This document shows, in pieces, positions 1 to 8,297 of a stretch of 64,000 nt of DNA. The stretch covers positions 1 to 64,000 of the forward strand of contig NZ_JAGGKT010000005.1 in the NCBI RefSeq assembly GCF_017873965.1, given 5' to 3'. Under the pieces are notes generated by a model. That model was not told where the DNA came from. It saw only the letters and a list, made by a program, of their open reading frames with translations, and did not search any database. Position 1 is the first letter of the stretch. Every line of letters starts with the position of its first letter. A program made the translations under genes and the position numbers. This stretch comes from Ammoniphilus resinae (GTDB lineage Bacteria > Bacillota > Bacilli > Aneurinibacillales > RAOX-1).

Positions 1-5
1 AACTT

Positions 6-44
6 AAAAAAGATGACCCCTATTCAATACAGGAATCATCTTTT
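6..44 (-). terminator. Intrinsic terminator downstream of the SLH protein gene
   Basis: Inverted repeat AAAAGATGA / TCATCTTTT at 8-16 and 36-44, with a run of T residues following the stem when read on the minus strand. It lies about 80 bases past the stop codon of the minus-strand SLH-domain gene. The stem is AT-rich, so termination efficiency may be modest. Confidence 0.6.
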
Positions 45-121
45 AGTGGCTTAATCTCTTTTTTTATAGTGTCCTTGACATAGGTGCCAGTTTATCAGGC
101 TACCTCTTTTTTCTGCTTCTT

Positions 122-1396
122 TTATTCCGTTACTTTATATGCTTCCACATCTTCAGCACTTGGCAATTCTAGCGTTTTCGCCTGCTTTGCGGCTTCTGGA
201 AGGACAATGTCCTCTACTTTATTGTAGTCTTGATAGGTTCCGGACATTTCCATATTCATTCCCTTAATCGGTTGTTCTGCGGATGGCTGAAGGTCCATGT
301 TCATGCTTACGGTCATCTTCACTGGAAGCTTGGTAGTTTCATCGATCCACATGATTCCGGACATAGAGATGTTGTCCATGCCAGGTCCAGCCATTAGGCT
401 TTGTTGCATTTCTGGGGTGGAAATCAAGTCCTTGGTAATATTCATCATTTCTTGCATCGAAGCAAAGCGTCCTTGATAGGCAACTTTGTGCAAGGTTTTG
501 CCATCAACGGTTTCGCTCCCTAAATCACGATAGAAAACATATTTATTGTTCATTTGTTGATTGTAGGAGACGCTTTCCTTTTGCATTTCCATCAATTGAT
601 CGAAGGTGAATGGCATTTGGTTGCCCATGTTAATCCATTCTTCTTCGTTGGTTTCTGGGTTGACCATCTTCATAAACATGCCTTCAGGAACCAAATACTG
701 TTCGATGTTCATCTCAGCACCGCCATTTGGCAGGGTTTGCGGCAGTTTTGAAGTGGAGACCATATGGAATCCTTTGTCCTTTTTGTAGGCCATTTCGATG
801 TTCATTGAAAAAGTCATGGAATCTTGATTATTATTTTCCGGGATTTTCTCATTAAAGGACATGTTCATATTTTGCTGCATCACAGCTTTGAAGGAATCCT
901 GTTTTTCCATCTCCTCTGAGGATTTAACTACCCATTCGTGGGCAACCGGATCACTCGTAAGGGCTTGTTCAATGGCTTTACGAGCTTCGTCTTCTGACAA
1001 AACCTCGTTTTCGAGAACAACTCCGTAGTCTTTTGCCAGAATTTCAGGCGCTTTCTCGGCATCGATTCCTAGTATTCTAGCAATAATGGTATAGGCTTCA
1101 TTTTTATGTAGGGTATTTTCCAAACGCACAGTTCCGTCACCAAACCCGTAGATCACCTTACGCTCTTGCATAATCCGAATGGCGTTGGCATAAGGAGATT
1201 CACTCTTTACATCTTTCGGCAATGTAATGCTAGAGTCATATAAAGGAAATTGCAGCTGATCCACGATCGTTTTGATAAACTCTCCACGCGTAATGGAATC
1301 GGAGTCATTGGTCGCGGCTGCTGCCATACTTCCGCCCATAAGTGCCCCAGCCAAAAGGGATGATGATAGGGATAAAGATAAGAGCTTTCGTTTCAT
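122..1396 (-). CDS. Secreted SLH-domain protein with DUF6612-like region
   Basis: About 424 residues. The start at 1396 is preferred because a GGAGG box lies 8 bases upstream; an ATG two codons earlier is too close to it. An N-terminal signal peptide (MKRK, hydrophobic core, small residues to about residue 30) is followed by an S-layer-homology-like segment (about 35-105: 'TRGEFIKTIVDQL', then 'IYGFGDGTVRLENTLHKNEA'), which usually anchors proteins to secondary cell wall polymer. The C-terminal 250 residues are rich in Met, Asn and Gln and resemble the DUF6612/LppX-LolA-like lipoprotein fold that may bind hydrophobic ligands. No enzymatic motif is visible. It is monocistronic with its own downstream hairpin. 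The SLH part is fairly certain; the function of the C-terminal part is unknown. Confidence 0.7.
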   Translation of the reverse strand: MKRKLLSLSLSSSLLAGALMGGSMAAAATNDSDSITRGEFIKTIVDQLQFPLYDSSITLPKDVKSESPYANAIRIMQERKVIYGFGDGTVRLENTLHKNEAYTIIARILGIDAEKAPEILAKDYGVVLENEVLSEDEARKAIEQALTSDPVAHEWVVKSSEEMEKQDSFKAVMQQNMNMSFNEKIPENNNQDSMTFSMNIEMAYKKDKGFHMVSTSKLPQTLPNGGAEMNIEQYLVPEGMFMKMVNPETNEEEWINMGNQMPFTFDQLMEMQKESVSYNQQMNNKYVFYRDLGSETVDGKTLHKVAYQGRFASMQEMMNITKDLISTPEMQQSLMAGPGMDNISMSGIMWIDETTKLPVKMTVSMNMDLQPSAEQPIKGMNMEMSGTYQDYNKVEDIVLPEAAKQAKTLELPSAEDVEAYKVTE

Positions 1397-1494
1397 AAAC
1401 ATAGCCTCCAGAAAAAGTATTTACTAAATTGTACGCATGAAACTTGGAATGGTTTCAAAAAACTATATTCACACTGGGATTTAGTCTATTAGAA

Positions 1495-1535
1495 CTAAAA
1501 AATCAGACCAACATCCAGGATATTGGTCTGATATC
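1495..1535 (-). terminator. Intrinsic terminator after SDR gene
   Basis: Stem ATCAGACCAA / TTGGTCTGAT with a short loop (1501-1532 on the plus strand), followed on the minus strand by a T-rich run. It sits immediately past the stop codon of the minus-strand SDR gene. Confidence 0.8.
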
Positions 1536-1538
1536 TCT

Positions 1539-2318
1539 CTACAACGCAGGTGGCGTAATGGTTGGTAGGCCTGACAGTAATCCGCCGTCCACTGCGAGCA
1601 GGTGTCCTTGAATAAAGGTTGCACGTTCAGATGCTAAAAAGGCGACGGCATCGGCTACATTCTCTGGAAGACCTAGCTTCTTCGTTGGGGTTTGTGCGAG
1701 AATCGCCCCTCTGAATTGTTCGTCAGATAAGGCTTTGGCGGTTAAATCCGTTTCAATAAAACCTGGGCTCACGGCGTTCACATTAATATTGTAACCACCC
1801 CACTCGACAGCAAGGAGCTTGGTGTATTGGGCTAGTGCTCCTTTGGCAGCCACATAGGCGGATTGATACGGTGCGACAGTATGGCTCATGATTGAGGCAA
1901 TGTTGATAATCTTCCCGTAGCGGTGACGGGTCATATGCTTTCCAACATCCTGACACATACGGTAAACACCTGTCAGGTTTATATTTAGGATCCGCGAAAA
2001 TTCTTCCTCAGGATAGCCAAGGGCGGGAAGTCTTCGGTTCACCCCAGCATTATTTACCAAAATATCGATACGTTCAAAGCGCTCGATCACTCTTTCTACA
2101 AAGGAAGACGTACTGCCGCTATCCGCAACATCCAGCACATAACCCTCAATACGGCCAAGGGGTGAGAGTTCTTGAACGATCTGCTCGATGTCCGACTCTG
2201 TTCGACTCCCGACAACCACGGTTGCCCCCTCAACAAGCAGACGCCGCGAAATAGCCGCTCCAATCCCCCGTGTCCCACCTGTCACCACTGCTACTTTTCC
2301 ATTAAGTTCGAGATCCAT
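1539..2318 (-). CDS. Short-chain dehydrogenase/reductase (SDR)
   Basis: About 259 residues, classical SDR size. Near the N-terminus it has the Rossmann motif 'TGGTRGIGAAISRRL', then the 'NNAG' motif, Ser in 'NIASIMSH', and the catalytic 'YVAAK' (Tyr-x-x-x-Lys), with a C-terminal 'VDGG' typical of FabG/gluconate-5-dehydrogenase-like enzymes. It oxidises or reduces an alcohol/ketone with NAD(P). Substrate is not predictable. The start at 2318 has AGGAG 8 bases upstream; a GTG three codons earlier overlaps that box. A second SDR at 56862-57641 is a close paralogue (same 'RMCQ.VG', 'NINVNAVSPG' and 'AVDGG' segments). Monocistronic. Confidence 0.85.
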   Translation of the reverse strand: MDLELNGKVAVVTGGTRGIGAAISRRLLVEGATVVVGSRTESDIEQIVQELSPLGRIEGYVLDVADSGSTSSFVERVIERFERIDILVNNAGVNRRLPALGYPEEEFSRILNINLTGVYRMCQDVGKHMTRHRYGKIINIASIMSHTVAPYQSAYVAAKGALAQYTKLLAVEWGGYNINVNAVSPGFIETDLTAKALSDEQFRGAILAQTPTKKLGLPENVADAVAFLASERATFIQGHLLAVDGGLLSGLPTITPPAL

Positions 2319-2398
2319 AACTATCACTCCTAGTTTTCTGATGGTTTCATTATAACATTAACATTCAGAATATTAACCAGAGAGTGACAGTTCATTCT

Positions 2399-2569
2399 CT
2401 ATTTCAATCGCTTGAATCCGCCTTTCTTCGGTGGTTTCTTTTTTTCAATGAATTCCGCTTCAATATCTGTTAAATCAGCGTCACAAAACAGACATTTCCA
2501 AACATCAACGTCTTCCCTCCGATACATGACTCTTTCGCAATGAGGACATTTTTTCCGATACATCATCAT
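2399..2569 (-). CDS. Small zinc-ribbon protein (56 aa)
   Basis: Short ORF starting 3 bases after the yitT-like stop codon, in the same direction, so translationally coupled. The product begins MMMYRKKCPHCERV and contains two CxxC knuckles (CPHC near residues 8-11 and CLFC near 28-31), followed by an acidic segment and a basic tail (KKKPPKKGGFKRLK). This is a typical zinc ribbon. Start choice is uncertain among a GTG and three consecutive ATG codons; TTAGGTGATG acts as a weak SD. Role unknown; possibly nucleic-acid binding given the Lys/Arg-rich tail. Confidence 0.6.
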   Translation of the reverse strand: MMMYRKKCPHCERVMYRREDVDVWKCLFCDADLTDIEAEFIEKKKPPKKGGFKRLK

Positions 2570-2572
2570 CAC

Positions 2573-3454
2573 CTAATGAATGTCGCGCTTTTTAAAGCGC
2601 CCGCCCTTAATATCATGAATATTTCCGATCGCAAGAAAAGCGGAGGGATCTATCTCCTCAACCAAATACTTTAGCTTGGCTTGTTCCAATCGCGTGATAA
2701 CACAGAAAATCACTTTTTTCTCGTCCCCAGAATAACCGCCCTCTCCGTCCAAATAGGTCACTCCGCGTCCCAAACGAGCTAAAATAGCGTCCCCGATTCC
2801 CTGATGATAATCGCTGATAATCCACACCGATTTGGATTCATCAAACCCTTCAATGGTGATATCAATCATTTTATAGGCAATATAATAGGCAATCAGGGAA
2901 TACATTGCGTGGTCCCAACCAAAAACAAATCCTGCGCTTCCCAAAATGAACAAATTGAAAAACATTACAATCTCCCCAACGGAAAACGGCGTTTTCTTAT
3001 TAAACAGAATGGCTATTATCTCCGTTCCGTCCAAGGACCCACCATACCGGATAACAAGACCGACCCCAATCCCCAAAATGATTCCGCCAAACACTGAGGC
3101 AAGCAGTGGATCATGTGTAAACACAGGGACAGGATGAAGAAGCGTCGTAGCGATCGACATCACGGTAACTCCAAATAAAGTGGATAGCGCAAATGTCTTG
3201 CCTATCTGCTTATAACCTAATAGTAAAAATGGAAGATTGAGAAAGAATAAAAACAGACCAATTTTCCAACCTGACAAATGGGATAAAATAATGGATATCC
3301 CAACGATTCCTCCGTCAATAATATTGTTCGGAACTAAAAAAATCTCGAGCCCCACCGACAAAAAAACAGCGCCGATGAAAATCCCGACCGTTCTTCTTAC
3401 TAATTTCGAGACAGGAACTCTTTTGTGTTCAATTTGATGACTGCTTTGCTCCAT
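2573..3454 (-). CDS. YitT family membrane protein (DUF161/DUF2179)
   Basis: 293 residues. It has five to six predicted membrane segments over roughly residues 20-190 ('IFIGAVFLSVGLEIFLVPNNIIDGGIVGISIIL', 'SLDGTEIIAILF'), then a soluble C-terminal DUF2179 domain (about 205-290, 'VWIISDYHQGIGDAILARLGRGVTYLDGEGGYSG'). This is the standard architecture of the B. subtilis YitT/YqfU/YvjA group. The molecular function of the family is not established; some members are linked to sporulation or metal handling. SD AAGGGGG precedes the ATG. A small zinc-ribbon ORF follows 3 bases after the stop. Confidence 0.85.
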   Translation of the reverse strand: MEQSSHQIEHKRVPVSKLVRRTVGIFIGAVFLSVGLEIFLVPNNIIDGGIVGISIILSHLSGWKIGLFLFFLNLPFLLLGYKQIGKTFALSTLFGVTVMSIATTLLHPVPVFTHDPLLASVFGGIILGIGVGLVIRYGGSLDGTEIIAILFNKKTPFSVGEIVMFFNLFILGSAGFVFGWDHAMYSLIAYYIAYKMIDITIEGFDESKSVWIISDYHQGIGDAILARLGRGVTYLDGEGGYSGDEKKVIFCVITRLEQAKLKYLVEEIDPSAFLAIGNIHDIKGGRFKKRDIH

Positions 3455-3479
3455 GTATCTTCCCCCTTCATTTCTTAAT

Positions 3480-3821
3480 TTAAGAAAGTTTTAGGAGTCG
3501 ACGAACAAAGAGCCTCGATTGAAAATAGGATGGGATCAAGTTATCAAGCAGTTTTTTTAGCCTAATGAATGGATATAAAAGTATCAAAGGGAGGGAAAAG
3601 TCGGTAATATCAATCAAAAACGTCAGGAGGAACGGGATGTCAAGAGGTTCAAACCCTAAATCCTTCAGCTTATTCTGTGTAACCACACTTCCATATTCGT
3701 TATATTCAATAGCACCTAAGTAACTGTTGTGATGATTGACTTCACCCGTATGTGAATGGAGGGAGCCAAAAATCAGCAGAAATAACATGCAGAGAACTAA
3801 TTTAATGATCAATTTTTTCAT
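3480..3821 (-). CDS. Hypothetical membrane protein
   Basis: About 113 residues from the start at 3821, which has GGAAGG 8 bases upstream (an earlier in-frame ATG contains that SD, so it is not used). An N-terminal hydrophobic segment (KLVLCMLFLLIFGSL) could be a signal anchor. A second hydrophobic stretch lies around residues 65-85 (PFLLTFLIDITDFSLPLILLYPF), followed by a basic tail. I do not recognise a family. It lies 25 bases downstream of yitT's start region but is transcribed in the same direction ahead of it. Confidence 0.45.
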   Translation of the reverse strand: MKKLIIKLVLCMLFLLIFGSLHSHTGEVNHHNSYLGAIEYNEYGSVVTQNKLKDLGFEPLDIPFLLTFLIDITDFSLPLILLYPFIRLKKLLDNLIPSYFQSRLFVRRLLKLS

Positions 3822-3936
3822 CGTAAGTCCTTCCATAAACACCCCATATCATAGAATTTTTTGTTTCAATAGAAAGAACCTTTCTCCTATTTTATCATAT
3901 GTACTTTTTAACGAAAACTCTTTATTTTCCCAGAAA

Positions 3937-3967
3937 AAAAACGTCCCATTTTCGGAACGTTTTCTGG
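3937..3967 (-). terminator. Bidirectional hairpin
   Basis: Stem AAAACGT / ACGTTTT with outer CAGA/TCTG pairs, A/T tracts on both sides. It lies at the 3' end of the small minus-strand gene ending at 3968. Confidence 0.6.
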
Positions 3968-4141
3968 TTAATTTACACTTACAAATTTCTTGTTTTTCAT
4001 CTTTCTAACGACTTGCATAGTGCTTTTCTTTTGGACTGGGTTTTCTTCTCTATGACAATCTATACATAAGGCATATTCCTGTGCTTCAAACTCGGTAAGT
4101 GTAATTCCGCAATTTCTGCAGTTACGATCGATAAATTTCAT
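3968..4141 (-). CDS. Small zinc-finger-like protein (57 aa)
   Basis: The start at 4141 has GAAGGTGA 6-7 bases upstream, much better than the upstream ATG at 4177. The product MKFIDRNCRNCGITLTEFEA... has two CxxC pairs (CRNC, CIDC) about 20 residues apart, followed by a basic tail (KKSTMQVVRKMKNKKF). This suggests a structural zinc site. No family is recognised with confidence. It has its own terminator. Confidence 0.5.
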   Translation of the reverse strand: MKFIDRNCRNCGITLTEFEAQEYALCIDCHREENPVQKKSTMQVVRKMKNKKFVSVN

Positions 4142-4177
4142 GTATGTCACCTTCTGTCTTGTTGAATTTTTAACCAA

Positions 4178-4617
4178 TTTCGAATATCTAAACTATACTA
4201 TACCCATCGACAAATTTCAACAAAGTTCACGAATTTGTAACTATTGTAAACGCTATTATATATTTTGATGTTCGGATGAAAGAAGAGAAAAACTCTGAGG
4301 ATCTCCTTAATTTATGAATTGGGGACACCATGGATGAAGATGCGTAAGAAAGCAGAGCTGTTGACATTGGAGGAAGTTAGTTAATCAACTAATAAATAAA
4401 GAAGAGGGTTGAGAACCGAGGACTTAAGAACATTTCGATCCGGTATCGACAAGGTTTTGTCTATAACCCTGATCAAGGACATTTCGACAAAGTTTTGTCC
4501 TTCATAAATATACCCTGGTGAAAAAACTAAAAAAATTCCAGTTTTCGTATCTTGTAACGGGAATTTCCGTGTGCCTAAGCGCGTTCTTCTACGTTTTCAC
4601 GCGTTAAGTGACCCCTA
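4178..4617. other. Non-coding stretch with palindromes
   Basis: No credible gene. It holds an operator-like sequence TTAGTTAATCAACTAA at 4377-4392, related to the perfect palindrome upstream of the nitroreductase at 25098. It also has two copies of a GACAA-N4-TTGTC-type dyad around 4448-4462 and 4485-4502 with near-identical flanks, and a CGCG-based inverted repeat at about 4578-4603. Confidence 0.5.
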
Positions 4618-4962
4618 TTAATGATTATGATGCGAATGCTTTTTCTTGTGCTTATCCCAATGCGGGATGTATCCATTTTGCTCAAGTTTCTCCTGATACT
4701 TATCGAGCCGGGAGAGGATTTTATTCGCCTTTTCCTCAGTAATCACGCCGTATTCCTTGTATTTGTTCACGACTTCTTTCCGCTTGGCAAAGATATCCTT
4801 GTAGAGAGCAGCGATTTCACTTTTCTGCTTTTCAGTGAGCTCCGTCTTTACCCCTGTTGAGTCGGTCACTACGCTTTCTTCCGCCTGGACTAGGCCAGCT
4901 CCTCCCCACATGGTTACAGTTAAAAGCATACTCGCTGCCAAAGTCATAGCAAATTTACGCAA
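4618..4962 (-). CDS. YckD-like secreted DUF2680 protein
   Basis: About 114 residues, with a TTG start at 4962 preceded by AAGGAG. It has a signal peptide (RKFAMTLAASMLLTVTMWGGAGLVQA) and a mature part with the DUF2680 pattern 'KSEIAALYKDIFAKRKEVVNKYKEYGVITEEKANKILSRLD...' cut here at its key features: helix, 'YGVIT', helix. The C-terminus is a His/Lys-rich tail (HWDKHKKKHSHHNH) that could bind metal. B. subtilis YckD is of unknown function. It lies 56 bases downstream of the IclR gene in the same direction and may be read through from it. Confidence 0.7.
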   Translation of the reverse strand: MRKFAMTLAASMLLTVTMWGGAGLVQAEESVVTDSTGVKTELTEKQKSEIAALYKDIFAKRKEVVNKYKEYGVITEEKANKILSRLDKYQEKLEQNGYIPHWDKHKKKHSHHNH

Positions 4963-5018
4963 AAGAACACCACTCCTTTTTTTGTATGGTGTTCTTAGTA
5001 TTAGATTAATCACCTTAA

Positions 5019-5783
5019 TTATGTAATCTTGAACCCAAGATCCTTTGAAATCTGTCTCGCCACTCCTCGAACCTTCTCCCCTATCCCTACGAAAAGATCT
5101 GGAGTCAGCTGTGAGATGTGTGCGGCTACACTAACACCTGCAATCACCTCGCCGCGCGCATCAAAAATCGGGGCGCCGATGCAACGGACACCGATTTCTC
5201 CCTCTTCATCCTCAATGGCGTATCCTTTTTCACGAACAACTTGCAAGCTTTTTCGGAGTTCTTCTAAAGTGGTAATCGTCTTAGCAGTATACCCCTGGAG
5301 AATCGGTTTGGGGTAGATCTGACGAAGTGTTTCCTCATCCAAAAATGCCGCAATCGCTTTGCCAAGTCCAGTAATATGGATATCTGTGCGCATCCCTGGA
5401 AACGTTGAAAAGCGAATAAACGTATTGGGCTCAAACTTATCAATATACAGAACCTTTCCCTCATCGAGAACGCCTAGGTGCACGGTATAACCGATGGTTT
5501 CCATCAACTGGATGAGATGAGGGCGGGAGATTTCCATTAGATTATTTTTGGAAAGATACTTCATCCCTAAATGATAGAGTTTTGGACCGATATCGTATTT
5601 TCCGGTGCTATCTTTTTTTACGATATTTAATTCTTCCAAGACGTTCATGATCGTAAAAACGGTCGCTTTGGGAATCTGCAAATGGGTATGAATTTCGGTA
5701 ATCGTATAGCCTCCGGAAGAATCCGCCAGATAGTCTAAAATTGAAAATGCTTTATCGAGGGCTGGAACATTGTACTTTTTCAT
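5019..5783 (-). CDS. IclR family transcriptional regulator
   Basis: About 254 residues from the ATG at 5783 (SD AAAGGAG 5 bases upstream). The N-terminal winged helix-turn-helix (about 8-65, 'YTITEIHTHLQIPKATVFTIMNVLEEL') is followed by the IclR effector domain (about 80-250, 'LHLG', 'GLGKAIAAFL', 'GVRCIGAPIFDARGEVIAGVSVA'). Such proteins usually control adjacent catabolic genes in response to an aromatic or short-chain acid. It follows the aminotransferase gene by 71 bases on the same strand. A shared palindrome upstream of the aminotransferase and the RraA-like gene is a candidate binding site. Confidence 0.9.
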   Translation of the reverse strand: MKKYNVPALDKAFSILDYLADSSGGYTITEIHTHLQIPKATVFTIMNVLEELNIVKKDSTGKYDIGPKLYHLGMKYLSKNNLMEISRPHLIQLMETIGYTVHLGVLDEGKVLYIDKFEPNTFIRFSTFPGMRTDIHITGLGKAIAAFLDEETLRQIYPKPILQGYTAKTITTLEELRKSLQVVREKGYAIEDEEGEIGVRCIGAPIFDARGEVIAGVSVAAHISQLTPDLFVGIGEKVRGVARQISKDLGFKIT

Positions 5784-5854
5784 TCCGACTCCTTTTACAA
5801 ATTTCGTCATATGTTTTTATTTACCACGTAGGGCAGAATTCCTCCTTGGCTAAT

Positions 5855-7153
5855 TCACTTTTTCATTTCCCTCAATACCGCTTCAATGACATCCAACGTG
5901 TAATCGATATCCGCTTCAGTATGGCTATAACTAATATGATTGCGCTTGAGGTTCATTGGTAGTTTAAAGATTCCCTTCTCAAGCAGCTTTTTACGGAAGC
6001 TAACGTAGAACTCCGCATCGTTATGTTGCAAATCGATATAATTTTTTGGCTCGAAGTTCATAAAATAGGTGGTCCACACGGATCCGAACCCTGCCACATA
6101 ACCTTCGATTCCTAATCTGTCAAGGATGTCACGAATGCCTACGCGGACTCTATCCCCTAGCCGGAATACGTGCTTATGAACTGGTGCGGTTTCCATCAAC
6201 TGCATGGTTGCAAGTGCCGCTGATGTCCCCACAGCATGCCCATTGTACGTTCCGGCAAACCATACATCCCCACCAGGCTGGGTATTAAATCGGGACATAT
6301 ACTCCTTTTTCCCGGCAATCGCAGCGATGGGAAATCCGTTAGCCATCGCTTTTCCCATCGTGGTTATGTCTGGAGTGATTCCTGCAATTTTTTGGAATCC
6401 GCCAAGATCATGTCTAAAACCTGTAATCACTTCATCAAATATGAGTAAGGCACCGTACTCGCTGCATAATTTTCTTAACCCAGCAAGAAAACCCGACTGC
6501 GGCAGGATGCAGCCGATGTTATGGGGAATGGGCTCGACAATGAGGGCAGCTATTTGACCCTGATTTTGCTTAAAGGTTTGCTCTACATCCTCCAAATCAT
6601 TAAAGGTACAAATGAGAGTATTGTCGATTGCTTCATCCAGCATCCCGGCGGATCCCGGGTCCCGCTTGCCGATTTTATCCCAGGGACTCAGCATGTTGCG
6701 GGCAACATAATCATGCCAGCCGTGATAGCAGCCTTGGAATTTGATTATTTTTGTCCGTTCCGTAATCGCTCGGGATAAGCGAATGGCATGGTAAGTTGCC
6801 TCAGATCCTGAATTACAAAATAAAACCTGCTCTGCCGAAGGGACATGTTTACAAATTAGTTTTGACAATTCGATTTCCAGTTCCGTCGTTCCGGTGCCAA
6901 ATAAATCCTCTCTACTAAGATTCTCGATGACCTTGCTATTCACATAACGATTGTTATGCCCTAAAATAAATGGTCCGAAAGCCGCCTGATAATCGATGTA
7001 GCGATTCCCATCCACATCATATATGTAAGCACCTTCCGCCCGATTAAACACCAAGTGCGGTTCCACATTGCGAATCGATGTATGGACACCCCCTGGCGTA
7101 TACAGGTTTGCTTCTTCATAGAGTTTACTGCTTTTATCTAACTTCAAATTCAT
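5855..7153 (-). CDS. Class III aminotransferase, GSA-aminomutase-like
   Basis: 432 residues from the ATG at 7153 (SD GGAGGAG), matching the size of glutamate-1-semialdehyde aminomutase-like PLP enzymes. Motifs: 'TPGGVHTSIRN' at the N-terminus, 'FCNSGSEATYHAIRLSRA' (phosphate binding), 'CYHGWHD', 'LIFDEVITGFRH' (Asp to the PLP ring nitrogen), and 'TTMGKAMANGFP' with the Schiff-base Lys. Biosynthetic HemL is unlikely because there are no haem genes nearby. Linkage to an IclR regulator and an RraA-type aldolase points to amine or amino-acid catabolism. Substrate unknown. Confidence 0.85.
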   Translation of the reverse strand: MNLKLDKSSKLYEEANLYTPGGVHTSIRNVEPHLVFNRAEGAYIYDVDGNRYIDYQAAFGPFILGHNNRYVNSKVIENLSREDLFGTGTTELEIELSKLICKHVPSAEQVLFCNSGSEATYHAIRLSRAITERTKIIKFQGCYHGWHDYVARNMLSPWDKIGKRDPGSAGMLDEAIDNTLICTFNDLEDVEQTFKQNQGQIAALIVEPIPHNIGCILPQSGFLAGLRKLCSEYGALLIFDEVITGFRHDLGGFQKIAGITPDITTMGKAMANGFPIAAIAGKKEYMSRFNTQPGGDVWFAGTYNGHAVGTSAALATMQLMETAPVHKHVFRLGDRVRVGIRDILDRLGIEGYVAGFGSVWTTYFMNFEPKNYIDLQHNDAEFYVSFRKKLLEKGIFKLPMNLKRNHISYSHTEADIDYTLDVIEAVLREMKK

Positions 7154-7249
7154 AGATATTCTCCTCCAGTATTTATTCGTCCTTCTGATATGACTTATCT
7201 TCCAGACTTGGTGATTTGTCACCTCTTTTATCTTGTATTGTAAATTCCG

Positions 7250-7263
7250 TTCAGTATGTTAAA
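7250..7263 (-). promoter_or_regulatory. Candidate operator upstream of aminotransferase
   Basis: TTCAGTATGTTAAA, about 97 bases upstream of the aminotransferase start. It matches the TTCAGTATATTGAA dyad found upstream of the RraA-like gene (8133-8146). Proposed binding site of the linked IclR regulator; inference only. Confidence 0.35.
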
Positions 7264-7420
7264 TGATCTTTATAAGAATATTGTATTAAATAGTACGTAT
7301 TTTATGATAATTACCTTTGGAAGATATGAAGAGAAGTAGAGCTTCACGATTTATATTTTATGAAGTTCATTTCCGCCAATTACACTGGACATTTTGATCT
7401 TCACAAATTACAGCAGCTTC

Positions 7421-7448
7421 AAAAAAAGGACCCCATCCTGGAGGTCCA
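7421..7448 (-). terminator. Terminator after RraA-like gene
   Basis: On the minus strand: stem GGACC(T)CC ... GG(G)GTCC followed by seven T residues, 10 bases past the RraA-like stop codon. It separates that gene from the aminotransferase unit. Confidence 0.8.
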
Positions 7449-7457
7449 CACCTTTAT

Positions 7458-8114
7458 CTATAGCACGCCGTATTTTTCGTAAACTTCACGGAGCAGCTTA
7501 CCTTCTAACAATTCGTCTCTCGTTTTGTTTTCGCTTTCTACCTTTTGCAGCGCCAATTCTACTGTTTTTTCAAAGATTTGCAAGGGAATCACGATGATTC
7601 CATCGCGGTCGCCGAAGACGATATCCCCTGGTTTGACCAAAACGCCACCGACTTCCACAGGGCAATCATAGTCAATAACGATGCCGCGACCCTTTGAGTC
7701 AACGGGTTTGAAGCCGGTACAAAAGACAGGAAAATCCATCTCCAAAATGCGCTTCGTATCACGAATCAACCCGCCAATAATCGCCCCGGTGCCGCCTCGC
7801 ATCTTCGCTGCAGTGGACAACAGCTCTCCCCACAGACCGTTTTGCTTGGAATTGTTAACGGAAGCTACCACGACTTCCCCAGGCTTGATGCTGTCAAGAG
7901 CGCTAATTTCTTTATCATAGGGGTTTTCGTGGATATGGTAGACATCCGCGGCCAGGACCGTTTTGGCGCTTCCTACTACCACCCAATCTTCATTAATTGG
8001 GCGAATATTTCCCCGCATTACCTGGTCTCGATAACCTAGATCATCAAGCGTATCGCTGATGACACCTGTATATAGCTTTTCTTTCATAATTGGAAACAAC
8101 TCGTGATTTGACAT
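7458..8114 (-). CDS. RraA-like aldolase (HMG/CHA aldolase family)
   Basis: 218 residues. It shows the RraA/4-hydroxy-4-methyl-2-oxoglutarate aldolase fold signatures 'GTGAIIGGLIRDTKRILEMDFPVF' (GxxRD, Arg and Asp of the active site and metal site) and 'PGDIVFGDRDGIIVIP' near the C-terminus. Enzymes of this group cleave 2-oxo-4-hydroxy acids or decarboxylate oxaloacetate with a divalent metal; the old 'dimethylmenaquinone methyltransferase' name is wrong. The context (IclR, aminotransferase) suggests a pathway where transamination is coupled to aldol cleavage. SD GGAGGG. Confidence 0.85.
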   Translation of the reverse strand: MSNHELFPIMKEKLYTGVISDTLDDLGYRDQVMRGNIRPINEDWVVVGSAKTVLAADVYHIHENPYDKEISALDSIKPGEVVVASVNNSKQNGLWGELLSTAAKMRGGTGAIIGGLIRDTKRILEMDFPVFCTGFKPVDSKGRGIVIDYDCPVEVGGVLVKPGDIVFGDRDGIIVIPLQIFEKTVELALQKVESENKTRDELLEGKLLREVYEKYGVL

Positions 8115-8132
8115 TTGATTCCCTCCACCCTA

Positions 8133-8146
8133 TTCAATATACTGAA
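8133..8146 (-). promoter_or_regulatory. Palindromic candidate operator upstream of RraA-like gene
   Basis: TTCAATATACTGAA on the plus strand, an imperfect dyad 19-32 bases upstream of the RraA-like start. The related sequence at 7250-7263 precedes the aminotransferase. Confidence 0.4.
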
Positions 8147-8245
8147 TTATGTTTAAGATACTAAATATATTTTATTTTAAATAACGTGAATTGTCAATTA
8201 AATACATCTAGTTAGATTAGTTCTGTTATCTTTTAGTGTATCCTC

Positions 8246-8274
8246 TTGACAACCCCTAGATCTCGTTCTATAGT
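8246..8274 (+). promoter_or_regulatory. SigA-type promoter of the nrd operon
   Basis: TTGACA at 8246-8251, 17-base spacer, TATAGT at 8269-8274. Near-consensus vegetative promoter placed just before the cobalamin riboswitch leader. Confidence 0.75.
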
Positions 8275-8297
8275 TCATATAAACAACTACATATTGT

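Noticed and set aside
5855-7153. Assignment of the aminotransferase as biosynthetic HemL
   Set aside because: No haem biosynthesis genes nearby and the neighbours are catabolic; family resemblance only.
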